64,000 nt of DNA from an uncultured Pseudomonadales bacterium (GCA_947494095.1 CANLTI010000005.1:1-64000); one strand, 5' to 3'. Positions 33,784-43,327 are shown, numbered from the stretch's first letter. Notes: a model not told the origin generated them from the letters alone. Translations and numbers: made by a program.

Positions 33784-35463
33784 ATGCTGGTAGCACGCCT
33801 ATTCCAACGCCGTTTAATACTGTACTTTTTCGCCAGCATCTTGATGATCGGTTGCGGATCAAACAGTTCAAGCCAAAAAACAGTCAGCTCTACAAGCAGC
33901 AATACGGCACACAGCACCAGCGATCAATCCCAATCCAGTAGCGCGCAAGCTATTGAAGATAATGAATTTTTAAGTGCCGGCGCAGCAACTTATATCCCCA
34001 GCAATAATATTTATGAAAAAGACGCTTACAGTCATGCCATTACTGCTATTAGCCGCGATGCGGGGCTAGAAGCTATATTTAAGCAAGGCGACCATACCTT
34101 TAGAAATCAACGCAAAAATACTGGACCATTAATTAATGATACCAATTGCCAAGGCTGCCATATTGCCGATGGCCGCGGCAGCTTGCCCGCTAATAATCAG
34201 ATAGTGAGTCGAGGTTTGTTATTTAAACTCAGTCTGGGTCAAAATGCCGCTGGGCAAGATATTCCCGAGCCGACTTACGGTTTTCAATTACAAACATTAG
34301 GCATTAATCCCGATGGCGTATTTGTACCAGCAGGTACCGCCGGTGAACCCCATACCGGCGAAGCCTTTGTTAGTATTGAATATGTTCTAGAGCATGGCAC
34401 TTACCCCGATGGGCAAGCCTATCAGCTACGTAAACCGGTTTATCACTTTAAACATTTTAGCTTTGGCGAAATAGACCCTCAAACGCTCACCTCGCCACGT
34501 TTAGCACCGCCGATGTTTGGTGTAGGCTTACTCGAATCCATTATAACATCAGACATTCTTGAGCAAGAAGATACTCACGACAGCAATAATGATGGCATCT
34601 CGGGCAAAGCAAAATGGGTTTATGATAATACACAAAACACCATGGTACTGGGGCGCTTTGGCTGGAAAGCTTCGGCAGGTAGCGTACTACAACAAAGTGC
34701 TGCCGCATTTGCTAACGATATGGGTGTCACTAGCCGTTTTAATTTAGAAGAGCCCTGTAGCCCACTTCAAATCACATGCCTAGAAGCCGCCGCACGTGAA
34801 AGTAAAACCCAAAACACGCCAGACATTAATGATATTTTATTAGCCGCCGTTGAATTCTATAGCCGTACTTTAGCTGTGCCCGCAAGGCGCGGATACAATA
34901 GAGACACTCAGCAATGGGATGAAATGATTACACAAGGGAAGGCTTTATTTACGGAAGCCGCTTGCAGCCAATGCCACACCCCGCAATACACAACCGGTAT
35001 TGCACGTGAAAGTGTTATGGGCACACTGTCCAACCTCACACAATTAAACCTGTTAAATCAACCCATTGAAGCGCTGAGTCAGCACATTATTCACCCGTAC
35101 ACCGATTTGCTACTCCATGATATGGGTGGCCAATGCGAGCCACTTGCTCTCGAAGATACAACAGGTAACAGCTGCTTAAATAGTAGCGATCAATGTCACT
35201 GGGTTCAACGCTGTGAAGGCCTCGCCGATGGTCGGCCAGACGGTGCAGCCACAGGTCGCGAATGGCGCACAACAGCTCTGTGGGGCATTGGCCTCGCACA
35301 AACCGTTAACCCCACCGCCACTTTTTTACATGACGGGCGGGCACGCACGCTCGAAGAAGCCATTTTATGGCATGCCGGTGAAGCCGCCCAATCACTCAAT
35401 ACCTTTAAGCACTATAGCCAGCAAGAGCGTGAAGCGCTGTTGGCTTTTTTATATTCGCTGTAA
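33784..35463 (+). CDS. Di-heme oxidoreductase (DUF1111) lipoprotein
   Basis: This exported lipoprotein of 559 residues has lipobox LMIGC (Cys near residue 24), then a long Ser/Thr/Gln linker. Two CxxCH motifs give two c hemes: CQGCH near residue 122 and CSQCH near 398. The second belongs to the cytochrome-c-peroxidase-like half. An EF-like segment DTHDSNNDGISGK could bind calcium. DUF1111 proteins are putative di-heme peroxidases or thiol oxidoreductases commonly found with imelysins. It may change iron redox state in the periplasm, but no substrate is proven. Confidence 0.85.
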   Translation: MLVARLFQRRLILYFFASILMIGCGSNSSSQKTVSSTSSNTAHSTSDQSQSSSAQAIEDNEFLSAGAATYIPSNNIYEKDAYSHAITAISRDAGLEAIFKQGDHTFRNQRKNTGPLINDTNCQGCHIADGRGSLPANNQIVSRGLLFKLSLGQNAAGQDIPEPTYGFQLQTLGINPDGVFVPAGTAGEPHTGEAFVSIEYVLEHGTYPDGQAYQLRKPVYHFKHFSFGEIDPQTLTSPRLAPPMFGVGLLESIITSDILEQEDTHDSNNDGISGKAKWVYDNTQNTMVLGRFGWKASAGSVLQQSAAAFANDMGVTSRFNLEEPCSPLQITCLEAAARESKTQNTPDINDILLAAVEFYSRTLAVPARRGYNRDTQQWDEMITQGKALFTEAACSQCHTPQYTTGIARESVMGTLSNLTQLNLLNQPIEALSQHIIHPYTDLLLHDMGGQCEPLALEDTTGNSCLNSSDQCHWVQRCEGLADGRPDGAATGREWRTTALWGIGLAQTVNPTATFLHDGRARTLEEAILWHAGEAAQSLNTFKHYSQQEREALLAFLYSL

Positions 35464-35508
35464 TTAAAGGCCTCTTCCCAAAAGCTATTCAACAATATTA
35501 TTTTTAAT

Positions 35509-36888
35509 ATGAGAAAACATCACTTCACCTTAACGCTAATCATTTTAATAATTAGCGTGCTCACTCACTCGCGCGCGCATGCCAACAAAGCATTATGGGT
35601 GGCGCCTAGCAATGCTTTAAAGCATCAAGACACACTGGATTTTTGGACGGGGTATTCGTTTTTTAAAGCGCCCTGGGTTTTTGCCCCATCATCGACCATA
35701 GCACGCGATGGCCTGGGCCCGCTATTTAATGCCAGAGCGTGCGAAAGTTGCCATATTCATGGCAGCGCAGGCATTATGCCGACACAGCCAGTCAGCGACC
35801 CTACAACACAGCACACAATCGCTCACGATTTTGTTGTTCGCATCGCAAGTCAGGCAGGCAAAGCACGCAATACCTTTGCTGATTACGGCAGTCAATTACA
35901 AACTTTATCGCAATATAATTTGGGAAATAACAAAGCGCCATTACCCGAGGCCAATATCGCTATTGAGTGGCTTCAGCACAAAGAAAACCAGCAACTTAAC
36001 CAAGAACAGCCGCATCAAGAACAAGCGTATCAAGACCTGAAAAAACCCACCTTAATCATTACCCAAGATCATTACAAAAAATTGCCCCAATCGTTAAGTT
36101 ACTCTATTCGCTTAGCGCCTGCGCTTTATGGTTTAGGGCTTGTTGATTTACTTGAGCCTGCAACGCTGCTTGCTCATGCTGACCCAGATGATTTAAATAG
36201 TGATGGAATTTCAGGCAGAGCCAATACTGTTTGGGATATTAACAAAGGCGCACTCGCACTCGGTAAGTTTGGCCTAAAAGCTGAGCAGCCCACGTTAGAA
36301 CAACAAAACGCCAATGCTTTTATTGAAGACATCGGTATTACCTCCCGTTATTTCCCGCAACAAAACTGTACCCACATACAAACTGCCTGCCAAGGAATGC
36401 CTAAAGGTAATTCGCTTAAATACAAGGTTGAATTGATCGATTCAAAACTAGCACTTGTCACCCAGTTTACTCGGTACCTTAAAGCACCCAACAGCCAGTA
36501 TAAGCCTATCAAAGTTGAACCCTTATTTGTTGAGGCTGGCTGTCATCTATGCCATCTTCCTCGCCTACCGTTACCGACTAGCAATATTTTTAAGCAACAC
36601 ATGCTTCATGCGTATTCAGATTTTTTATTACATGATTTAGGCGAAGGCTTGAGCGATGGTAGAACATGGGTCGATACTCAACCCAATGAATGGCGCACTA
36701 CGCCTTTATGGGGTTTATCACGCAAATTAAAGAATACTCCCATTAGCTTATTGCACGATGGTAGGGCCCGCACAATCAAAGAGGCCATTGCTTGGCATGG
36801 TGGCGAAGCACGCCGTTCTCGCGACTTTTTTTTAGCGCTGTCACCAGAAAATCAAAATAGTATTATCCATTTTTTAAACCAGCTATAA
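35509..36888 (+). CDS. Second di-heme oxidoreductase (DUF1111), non-lipidated
   Basis: This paralogue of the preceding gene has 459 residues, with a cleavable signal peptide (about residues 1-26) instead of a lipobox. Its two CxxCH motifs are CESCH near residue 79 and CHLCH near 346. The calcium-like segment DPDDLNSDGISGR is conserved with the paralogue, as is the C-terminal LLHDGRARTI..A..WHGGEA block. The tandem pair differ in membrane anchoring, suggesting division of labour between a lipidated and a soluble enzyme. Confidence 0.85.
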   Translation: MRKHHFTLTLIILIISVLTHSRAHANKALWVAPSNALKHQDTLDFWTGYSFFKAPWVFAPSSTIARDGLGPLFNARACESCHIHGSAGIMPTQPVSDPTTQHTIAHDFVVRIASQAGKARNTFADYGSQLQTLSQYNLGNNKAPLPEANIAIEWLQHKENQQLNQEQPHQEQAYQDLKKPTLIITQDHYKKLPQSLSYSIRLAPALYGLGLVDLLEPATLLAHADPDDLNSDGISGRANTVWDINKGALALGKFGLKAEQPTLEQQNANAFIEDIGITSRYFPQQNCTHIQTACQGMPKGNSLKYKVELIDSKLALVTQFTRYLKAPNSQYKPIKVEPLFVEAGCHLCHLPRLPLPTSNIFKQHMLHAYSDFLLHDLGEGLSDGRTWVDTQPNEWRTTPLWGLSRKLKNTPISLLHDGRARTIKEAIAWHGGEARRSRDFFLALSPENQNSIIHFLNQL

Positions 36889-36913
36889 AACGGCGATTTA
36901 AACGAGACACCCT

Positions 36914-38131
36914 ATGAATATTATCTTTAAAAAACGTGCGTTAATCGTATTATCGGCTGCATTATTTGTACTGAACGGGTGCAAAAGCTCCTCTGGAGCA
37001 AGTAGCCCCAAAAGCAGCTCCTCAGTCAGTAACGCCAAAAACATTAGCGATACTGCTAGCTCTAATACTACCGCCAGCTCACAAACTAGCTCAAGCCAAA
37101 GTAATGATGATGCACAACACAAATTTACTAAGCATCAATTTAAAATAAGCACAGTTAATAAATTAAATAAACGTTATCATCAGTTTTACCAAAACAATCA
37201 GGCATTATATCGCGAGGCCACTGCATTTTGCTCACAAGTACAAACCCCTAAAAACAGCGCTTTATTGAAGACCGCATGGTTTAACAGTAATACTGCTTGG
37301 CAGTATCTTCAAGCCATTACATTTGGCCCTGTCGCCGATAACAGCCGCCGCTATGATATTGCCTACTACCCGATTACCAAAAGCACACTAGAAACCAAAA
37401 TACACGAACTGGTTGAAATCGATGAGCAACCCCTTACAGCACACTATATTGCAGAGCAACCTGCCAGCCGGCAAGGCTTAACGGCACTTGAGTATTTGCT
37501 CTTTCGCGACGATGCCACAGCATTTTTTAGTGAGGATGATATTGGTCGACGCTACTGTGATTACGCTCAAGCCATTAGCCAGCGTTTAATCGATCTAAGC
37601 TATCCGGTTGACATCGAGTGGCAACAAGGTGGGCTCTATTACACAACCGTAATGAGTGAGCTCAGTACAAACGCCTTTAATGAAGCTATTTTTGGTGCCA
37701 TTAATGAACGCTTAAGTATCATTAGCAGCGATAAAATCACTAAAGTACAAGCAGGTAATACCAGCGAAATCGAAAGCGCTTACGCACACATCTCACTCAG
37801 CAATATTAAAGAAAATATTGCTTTTATCCGTGACATTTACGAAACACCTTTTGAGCAAAGTACCTCAAAACCATCGCAAGGTATTTTAGCTTGGCTCTCT
37901 AGTGACGGGCATCAAGACATTGCATTAGAGATGCATAATCGCTTAAGTCATTTAGAAACGGTTCTTGATACGCTAGGAAAAAGCCTCATTCAGACACTCG
38001 AGGAGCCTCATGCCGATGAGAATATCGCCGCGCTATTAAGCGCACTGCATAATGTACACGAATATCATGCAAGATCAGTGGCAGAAAGCTTAAATATTTT
38101 TATTGGATTTAGTGGTGCTGATGGTGATTAG
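36914..38131 (+). CDS. Second imelysin-family lipoprotein lacking the GxHxxE histidine
   Basis: This 405-residue lipoprotein has lipobox VLNGC (Cys near residue 23) and a poly-Ser linker with repeated SS (about 24-65). The imelysin core has GLTALEYLLF near residue 188 where the first imelysin has GYHAIEFLLW; Thr replaces the His, while Glu is kept. It may be a structural partner or bind a different ligand. It starts 26 bp after the second DUF1111 gene, so the two are co-transcribed. It is the last gene of the iron cluster. Confidence 0.82.
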   Translation: MNIIFKKRALIVLSAALFVLNGCKSSSGASSPKSSSSVSNAKNISDTASSNTTASSQTSSSQSNDDAQHKFTKHQFKISTVNKLNKRYHQFYQNNQALYREATAFCSQVQTPKNSALLKTAWFNSNTAWQYLQAITFGPVADNSRRYDIAYYPITKSTLETKIHELVEIDEQPLTAHYIAEQPASRQGLTALEYLLFRDDATAFFSEDDIGRRYCDYAQAISQRLIDLSYPVDIEWQQGGLYYTTVMSELSTNAFNEAIFGAINERLSIISSDKITKVQAGNTSEIESAYAHISLSNIKENIAFIRDIYETPFEQSTSKPSQGILAWLSSDGHQDIALEMHNRLSHLETVLDTLGKSLIQTLEEPHADENIAALLSALHNVHEYHARSVAESLNIFIGFSGADGD

Positions 38132-38240
38132 TCGGGCATATGGCCTTTTTACTGGCCGATAATACTCGTTGAATTTACACAACTCGTGCTACAGGGTAGT
38201 ATTCATAAATACCTAACACCTATTGTGCACGAGAATACCT

Positions 38241-38606
38241 ATGACTACCCCCAAAACCCCGAATAAATTAGATCGCATATTAGCTGAGCAACGCGACTAC
38301 ATTGCCAAGCGTGAAACCGGCTACCGGGAGCGAGCATTAAAACTCTACCCTCATGTTTGCGGGCGCTGTACACGCGAATTTGCGGGCAAGAACCTACGTG
38401 AACTGACCGTGCATCACCGCGATCATAACCATGATAATAACCCCTCTGATGGTAGCAATTGGGAGCTACTGTGCGTGTATTGCCATGATGAAGAGCATAC
38501 AAAGTTTGAAAACCTTATACGCTACGGTAGCATTAAAAGTCAAGAAATTGCACCAGCTACCTACAACCCTTTTGCCGATTTAAAAGCCAAGCTAGAGAAT
38601 AAATAA
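38241..38606 (+). CDS. yajD: HNH nuclease-family protein YajD
   Basis: This small protein of 121 residues has an HNH fold: CGRC near residue 36, LTVHHRDHNHDN with the catalytic His pair, and CVYCHDEEH supplying the remaining zinc and metal ligands. It matches the conserved YajD group, whose biological role is unsettled. The ATG at 38241 gives the usual N-terminus (MTTPKTPNKLDRIL); the frame is open from a TTG at 38223. Confidence 0.85.
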   Translation: MTTPKTPNKLDRILAEQRDYIAKRETGYRERALKLYPHVCGRCTREFAGKNLRELTVHHRDHNHDNNPSDGSNWELLCVYCHDEEHTKFENLIRYGSIKSQEIAPATYNPFADLKAKLENK

Positions 38607-38681
38607 GCTCGCGCTATTGACTCAGGTCTATCAATAAGCGCGGCAGCGTTTTATTCATAGGCCTTGGTTAAAGCACACGGG

Positions 38682-39269
38682 CTATATATCGCTATCTAAG
38701 TAGTCATTAAGCTCTGATACGCTTAATGACTCTATTTTACCTACTGATTTTTGCTTAATTTCATCTAGCCTTGCCGCATAGCCCTGTCGTAATTCACGGC
38801 GTAGCTTACCTGCAATGTATCGCTGTCTGTCTTTGTTGCCATTAAATTTCATTCTGGGCACTACAACACTATGGCCATCATCATCCAGCGCTACCATCGT
38901 AAAAAAGCAGCTATTGGTATGGCGTATATTACCCGTTTTAATATTTTCGGCTTCAACCCTAATGCCAACCTCCATAGAGGTAGCACCCACATAGTTAACT
39001 CGCGCCCTAAAAGTGACCATTTCTCCGACCTGGATAGGCTGCCTAAAGACAACCTGATCCACACTCAGCGTCACCGCATAATTTTTACTGTAACGGCTCG
39101 CACAAGCATAAGCGACTTGATCTAATAATTTTAATAGCGCGCCGCCATGCACTTTACCCGAGAAATTCGCCATTTCGGGCGTCATTAACATGGTCATAAT
39201 AACAGGCTCATTTTGCTTAACCTGCTCTATCTTTAACTTAGTTTGTACAACCTGCTCTTGCTCATCCAT
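38682..39269 (-). CDS. Acyl-CoA thioesterase (YciA-like hotdog fold)
   Basis: This 195-residue hotdog-fold thioesterase hydrolyses acyl-CoA to free acid and CoA. The conserved motif MANFSGKVHGGALLKLLDQ, with the catalytic region, lies near residue 30. The basic C-terminal tail (about 140-195) is longer than in YciA. ATG 39269 was chosen because GAGGAG lies about 7 nt upstream; an upstream ATG at 39335 has no visible ribosome-binding site. It converges with yajD. Confidence 0.85.
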   Translation of the reverse strand: MDEQEQVVQTKLKIEQVKQNEPVIMTMLMTPEMANFSGKVHGGALLKLLDQVAYACASRYSKNYAVTLSVDQVVFRQPIQVGEMVTFRARVNYVGATSMEVGIRVEAENIKTGNIRHTNSCFFTMVALDDDGHSVVVPRMKFNGNKDRQRYIAGKLRRELRQGYAARLDEIKQKSVGKIESLSVSELNDYLDSDI

Positions 39270-39349
39270 TAAACGACTCCTCGTAATATTAACTTTCGGC
39301 GTCACCACTTGAGGTGCGCAATTATACGTAAGCAAGCATTAGGGGCGAG

Positions 39350-39500
39350 GCAATAATAGTTTGTCCAATTAGACGTAGGTTTCTGTTTTCTCGGCAAGGC
39401 GCTCGAAGGGGCGCATGCCTGGGCATGTAACGCTTTGAGCAACACAGCAGAGGAAGTAGAAAACACGTATTATTGGATCATGTATTTTTTCCTCGCCCTT
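39350..39500. repeat. Imperfect palindromic repeat, copy 2 of second family
   Basis: The outer arms TTTGTCCAATTAGACGT (39360s) and ACGTATTATTGGATCAT (39460s) are imperfect inverse complements, as are the inner TTTCTGTTTTCTC and GAGGAAGTAGAAAAC. The right end matches 31385-31418. The GC-rich centre contains CAAGGCGCTCG..., a pattern typical of intergenic mobile repeats. Confidence 0.5.
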
Positions 39501-39692
39501 TATGCCTATCATCTTCACCTAAAAGCTAGGCAGTCGCATAGTAGATGGCCTGTGTTTCAGCCCGTAAGTGGCAGCAATACCAGCAGCGCACTAACAACTA
39601 AGGGATGGGGCAATAACTGAGACAGTAACGGGAGGCATTAAAAAACGTCGAGGGCACTTAGATAGTACCCTCAGAGGCTTAAGCGATCTAAA

Positions 39693-39870
39693 AAACATAA
39701 GCAACTATTCAGAGGGGCCGTAATTGGGCGCTAATGAATCATTTACTGGGCCGCTCAAGCCATCCATGGTCGCTATATAAGCGCTCCCGGCGCTTAAATG
39801 CCCAGAAAATAATCCATCAGCACCCTGTGAGGTGAGGCTTATCAGCTGAGCTGAATAATTACAAACATAA
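39693..39870. mobile_element. MITE-like element, copy B, with 8-bp target duplication
   Basis: The element spans 39701-39862 (162 bp), with inverted ends GCAACTATTCAG and CTGAATAATTAC. It is flanked by the exact 8-bp direct repeat AAACATAA (39693-39700 and 39863-39870). It aligns with copy A in inverted orientation and shares the core CCCAGAAAATAATCCATCAG. It is non-coding. Confidence 0.88.
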
Positions 39871-39908
39871 ATGACTACTTCGCATTTTTAAATCATTATC
39901 TCATTTAT

Positions 39909-40322
39909 CTAATAAGTAGCTACAACCTTAACACTATCATTAACAGAAGCTGAATCAATATAAGCAATGGCCGACGGATCTGAAGAAATCTTTTCAATGA
40001 CGTCATTCACGCTCCCCAATGCATTAGGTGGCGTCCCCTTCCCGGTAAAAATTAGCTTAGACCAGTAGGCTTTTAACTGACTAGACGATTTTCCTAGCGC
40101 CTTTTTATTAAACTCGTCTCTAGCAGCATGACCTTGCGCAAGGTAAATAGGAATCGCTTTTGAGCCATCCGAGAATTTAGATTTTTTACCTAAGAACAAA
40201 CGCCCAATATCATCCTCAGATATATTGGCGGTATTCGCAGGGTTTACAATCACAACGACTTCTGCGTAAACAGGTGCCGCCAAACTTAAACTTAATATTG
40301 ATGCCATTAATATATTTTTCAT
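39909..40322 (-). CDS. Small phosphate-binding-protein-like periplasmic protein
   Basis: This 137-residue protein has a signal peptide (to about residue 21) and a short PstS-like type II periplasmic binding fold containing GRLFLGKKSKFSDGS and the loop SDPSAIAYID. At half the length of a full solute-binding protein, it probably forms a single lobe. ATG 40322 was chosen because GGGGAT lies upstream; ATG 40334 would place the start almost at the porin stop. It follows the porin by 12 bp, so it belongs to the MCP-porin operon. No ABC permease is present, so a sensing role is more likely than import. Confidence 0.78.
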   Translation of the reverse strand: MKNILMASILSLSLAAPVYAEVVVIVNPANTANISEDDIGRLFLGKKSKFSDGSKAIPIYLAQGHAARDEFNKKALGKSSSQLKAYWSKLIFTGKGTPPNALGSVNDVIEKISSDPSAIAYIDSASVNDSVKVVATY

Positions 40323-40334
40323 AAATATCCCCAA

Positions 40335-41684
40335 TTAAAAAACTAAATCTACAGCAGTACGCAATACGCCGCCTTTAAAACCAGATACTTTATCCTCTGT
40401 ACTTTCGTAAGAGACCTTAAATGCTGCCGAGGGGTGGAAGTCCCACCTTACTCCTAATTGCAAATTAACAAAATCTCTATTCCTTGAGATCAATGTGTCA
40501 CTTAACCCTTTACCCTGTTGCGCAAGAGCAATGGACATTTGCTGTAGAGTGGCGCCGCCAAATGCCGTCACTGGGTCGTTGGGCAATAATGTTTCAGCGG
40601 CAATAGCCCCCGCTACAGAGGTTAAGTCACTCGGTGCAATCGCGATACTCACTGGCGCGTCAGCCTCTTCTCGACTGTAGGTACCATACACAACCGTTGA
40701 ACCCACTCGCCAACCTACTGTTAAATAATAAGCCGTTGTTTTTTGAATTAAATTCTCATCAATTTCGTACTGTATATATTCGCTATCAATAATTAACGAG
40801 CCTTCATCTACCCCAAGACCAACAGTCATATAGCTGCCGTCATCTTTCAATGCACGTATTTTATCACTGGTTGCCAAATATGTATTACCAACGCCCGCAT
40901 AATTTGCGGCATAACTCGCTGCACGCTGACCTACGGGTAACGTACTCGCTGCCGCGGCAAATTGACCAAACCCTTGCGCGGCCCCCAACATACCCGCACC
41001 CAACTGTTCATAACCGGCAGCTAATGACTCGATAGTTTCAGATTCTAGAGTAATACCGGCTTTTAAATAACTCAATCGTCCCATCAAAAAATCCCAAGAA
41101 CCTGTCCAATTAATACCGTAAAAATTGTCAAATACCATATAAGTTGTATCAACAGTAGTTGACTTGGTTTCACTGTCCACAGTTCCAGCCACAAACTGAA
41201 ACGTAGAATCAACTGGCCCAACACTATTGCTATAAAGTACCGAAATACCATCAAAGCTGGGATAATCAATGCCGTATACACGCTCTGGCGCCGTTATCCA
41301 ATTATAGGTATAACGCACATCCAAAAAATCAGAGTAACGATAAAAAGGCGCTTGCGTTCGGCCCACGCTTACTTGCAGTGAATCAGTCGCATGATAAGTG
41401 AGATAAGCCCACCTGACTTGGGGCTCGTAATCACTGTTACCACGACTCACAATCTGCAAAGTTGCAGTCAATTCCTCCTCTAAATCAGCATTCATTTGGA
41501 GCGCCATTAAGGAGTCTTGCTTAAAATTCAACGTATCGCTATAACCCAACACCATTTCATCAGGCTCAACATTAATAGCTTGCCCACCTACAATAGAGCC
41601 AAAGCCTCTAAAATTTATTTCAGCATTTGATAAAGGTGATAACCCGATAGACACCAATATAATTGCACAACTTAACTTTTTCAT
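40335..41684 (-). CDS. Outer-membrane porin-like beta-barrel protein
   Basis: This 449-residue protein has a signal peptide (about residues 1-21, ending NAEI) and alternating beta strands rich in Tyr and Trp, ending in LRTAVDLVF with the C-terminal Phe of barrel proteins. It resembles the porins encoded with PstS-like proteins in marine gammaproteobacteria, though no subfamily was recognised with certainty. It overlaps the MCP stop codon by 4 bp (ATGA) and precedes the binding-protein gene by 12 bp. Confidence 0.8.
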   Translation of the reverse strand: MKKLSCAIILVSIGLSPLSNAEINFRGFGSIVGGQAINVEPDEMVLGYSDTLNFKQDSLMALQMNADLEEELTATLQIVSRGNSDYEPQVRWAYLTYHATDSLQVSVGRTQAPFYRYSDFLDVRYTYNWITAPERVYGIDYPSFDGISVLYSNSVGPVDSTFQFVAGTVDSETKSTTVDTTYMVFDNFYGINWTGSWDFLMGRLSYLKAGITLESETIESLAAGYEQLGAGMLGAAQGFGQFAAAASTLPVGQRAASYAANYAGVGNTYLATSDKIRALKDDGSYMTVGLGVDEGSLIIDSEYIQYEIDENLIQKTTAYYLTVGWRVGSTVVYGTYSREEADAPVSIAIAPSDLTSVAGAIAAETLLPNDPVTAFGGATLQQMSIALAQQGKGLSDTLISRNRDFVNLQLGVRWDFHPSAAFKVSYESTEDKVSGFKGGVLRTAVDLVF

Positions 41685-43327
41685 ATTTTATTCCAACTAT
41701 TCTCGATATCATTAACTGTAAACACTCCCACTTCAGTGGAAACGCGTTGAGTTACAGTCACTAAATTCCGGCTAATACTAAATAACTCTTCTGACTCTTT
41801 AGATGCTTGATGCGTATGCTGAGTCATCACCTCTACTACCTTTGCTAATTGATCCACAGCGACACCTTGCTCCTTAGTGACGAGCGCTATGTTTTTATTC
41901 ATTCCATTAATTTTTTTAATTTCCTCTGTCATCAAAGAAATTTCAACACCAGCCGATCGCGTTATATCGCCTTTTTCTTTAGCGAGAACAACGCTTTTAC
42001 GCATAACCTCAACCGATTTATTGGCTGCTTCTTGCAAAGATGAAATTGTCATTTCAATCTCATGGGTAGACTGCTGGGTTTTAATGGCTAAATTTCTGAC
42101 CTCATCAGCGACTACTGCAAATCCTCGCCCTTGCTCACCTGCTCGCGCTGCCTCAATAGCGGCATTGAGTGCCAATAAATTTGTTTGCTCGGCGATACTA
42201 TTAATCACACCCAACACATTACCAACTTGCTGAACATCTTCGGCTAGGGCCGATATCACTTTTTGAGCATTTTCAATTTCTTGCTCTAAATAGGCAACGC
42301 CTTGCGCTGCCAGTGTGAGTTTTTGACTGCTTTCAATCGCGACATTTGCTGAGCTCTCAGCCACTTCGGCAGCATTACTTGAATAAGCTTCAATATCTAT
42401 AACACGTTTATTTATAGCATCTACTGCAGATTTTGCAGCCTTTGCATCATTTTTTTGCTCACCAATCGCAGCTCCCATGCGTTGAGCAATGTTATCAATA
42501 TTGCCGATCAATGCTTCCAAGGGTTTAAACTCAACAATTAGGCGCGATACCACATGATCGAGCCTGGCCACAAATTGATTAAACCAATGCACTAACGCAC
42601 CAATTTCATCATTACTGTTTTTTGACAATCGCAACGTTAAGTCGCCATTATCATCTGTCGCTATTTTTTTGAGTGATGAGACAACAGCACGAAGATGGCG
42701 ATTAATCGCCAAGGCAATAGGCAATGCGATAATAATTAAAAAAATGGCCATCAAAGTGCCCGACAACAGCCCCGTCATCGTTTGTTTTTTAGCAGAAGAA
42801 GCAATCGACTCAAAGGCATTATCAAACTTTTTATTACGACGGGTAATAAAGGTCGATAAAATACTATTAATGCTGTTGTATACCGTGGTTTTTTGTTCTG
42901 ATTTTTTTGGCAATAAAGAAAAGTCTGCTGAGCCGTCAATAAGGCTCTGACTTAATGGAATGGCCACGGCATAATAAGCCTCAAAGCCCGACTCGATAAT
43001 ATTGACCGCTTCAGCAGGTGCCGGCAAGTTGCGCAATGTCGAAAGCGCCTTAACAATGGTCGCTTTACGCAACAAAACGGCATCAAGCTCATCTTGCTCA
43101 CCCGACATCGCCGCTTGCGTTAAGCCCTCATCAATGCGCTCCATTTCAAACATCAGTTCTTTTGCAACAATTAACGCTTTAAAATCAATATAATAAATAG
43201 ATTCTAGGCGCTGTAAATTTTTATGAGCGACTTGATAAGTCATCGCCAAATAAACACCAAAAAATATAATTGCGACAATAGGTATCGCAAATATTTTTCG
43301 GCTGATGGTCAATAGCGACAATTTCAT
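41681..43327 (-). CDS. Methyl-accepting chemotaxis protein
   Basis: This chemoreceptor of 548 residues has TM1 (about residues 12-30), a ~165-residue all-helical periplasmic sensor, TM2 (about 190-212), a HAMP domain (about 213-262) and a signalling hairpin with the MCP core near EQTNLLALNAAIEAARAGEQGRGFAVVADEVR. It lacks the C-terminal pentapeptide for CheR/CheB docking. It is the first gene of an operon with the porin and the phosphate-binding-like protein, which may deliver or present the ligand. This would couple chemotaxis to uptake. Confidence 0.9.
   Translation of the reverse strand: MKLSLLTISRKIFAIPIVAIIFFGVYLAMTYQVAHKNLQRLESIYYIDFKALIVAKELMFEMERIDEGLTQAAMSGEQDELDAVLLRKATIVKALSTLRNLPAPAEAVNIIESGFEAYYAVAIPLSQSLIDGSADFSLLPKKSEQKTTVYNSINSILSTFITRRNKKFDNAFESIASSAKKQTMTGLLSGTLMAIFLIIIALPIALAINRHLRAVVSSLKKIATDDNGDLTLRLSKNSNDEIGALVHWFNQFVARLDHVVSRLIVEFKPLEALIGNIDNIAQRMGAAIGEQKNDAKAAKSAVDAINKRVIDIEAYSSNAAEVAESSANVAIESSQKLTLAAQGVAYLEQEIENAQKVISALAEDVQQVGNVLGVINSIAEQTNLLALNAAIEAARAGEQGRGFAVVADEVRNLAIKTQQSTHEIEMTISSLQEAANKSVEVMRKSVVLAKEKGDITRSAGVEISLMTEEIKKINGMNKNIALVTKEQGVAVDQLAKVVEVMTQHTHQASKESEELFSISRNLVTVTQRVSTEVGVFTVNDIENSWNKI

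Larger units (their letters stand above)
39336..39908. other. Repeat-rich non-coding spacer
   Basis: This 573-bp spacer between the thioesterase gene start and the binding-protein gene end holds a ~130-bp imperfect palindromic repeat (39350-39500), GC hairpin segments near 39650-39680, and MITE copy B with its target duplication (39693-39870). No real gene is seen. Confidence 0.7.
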
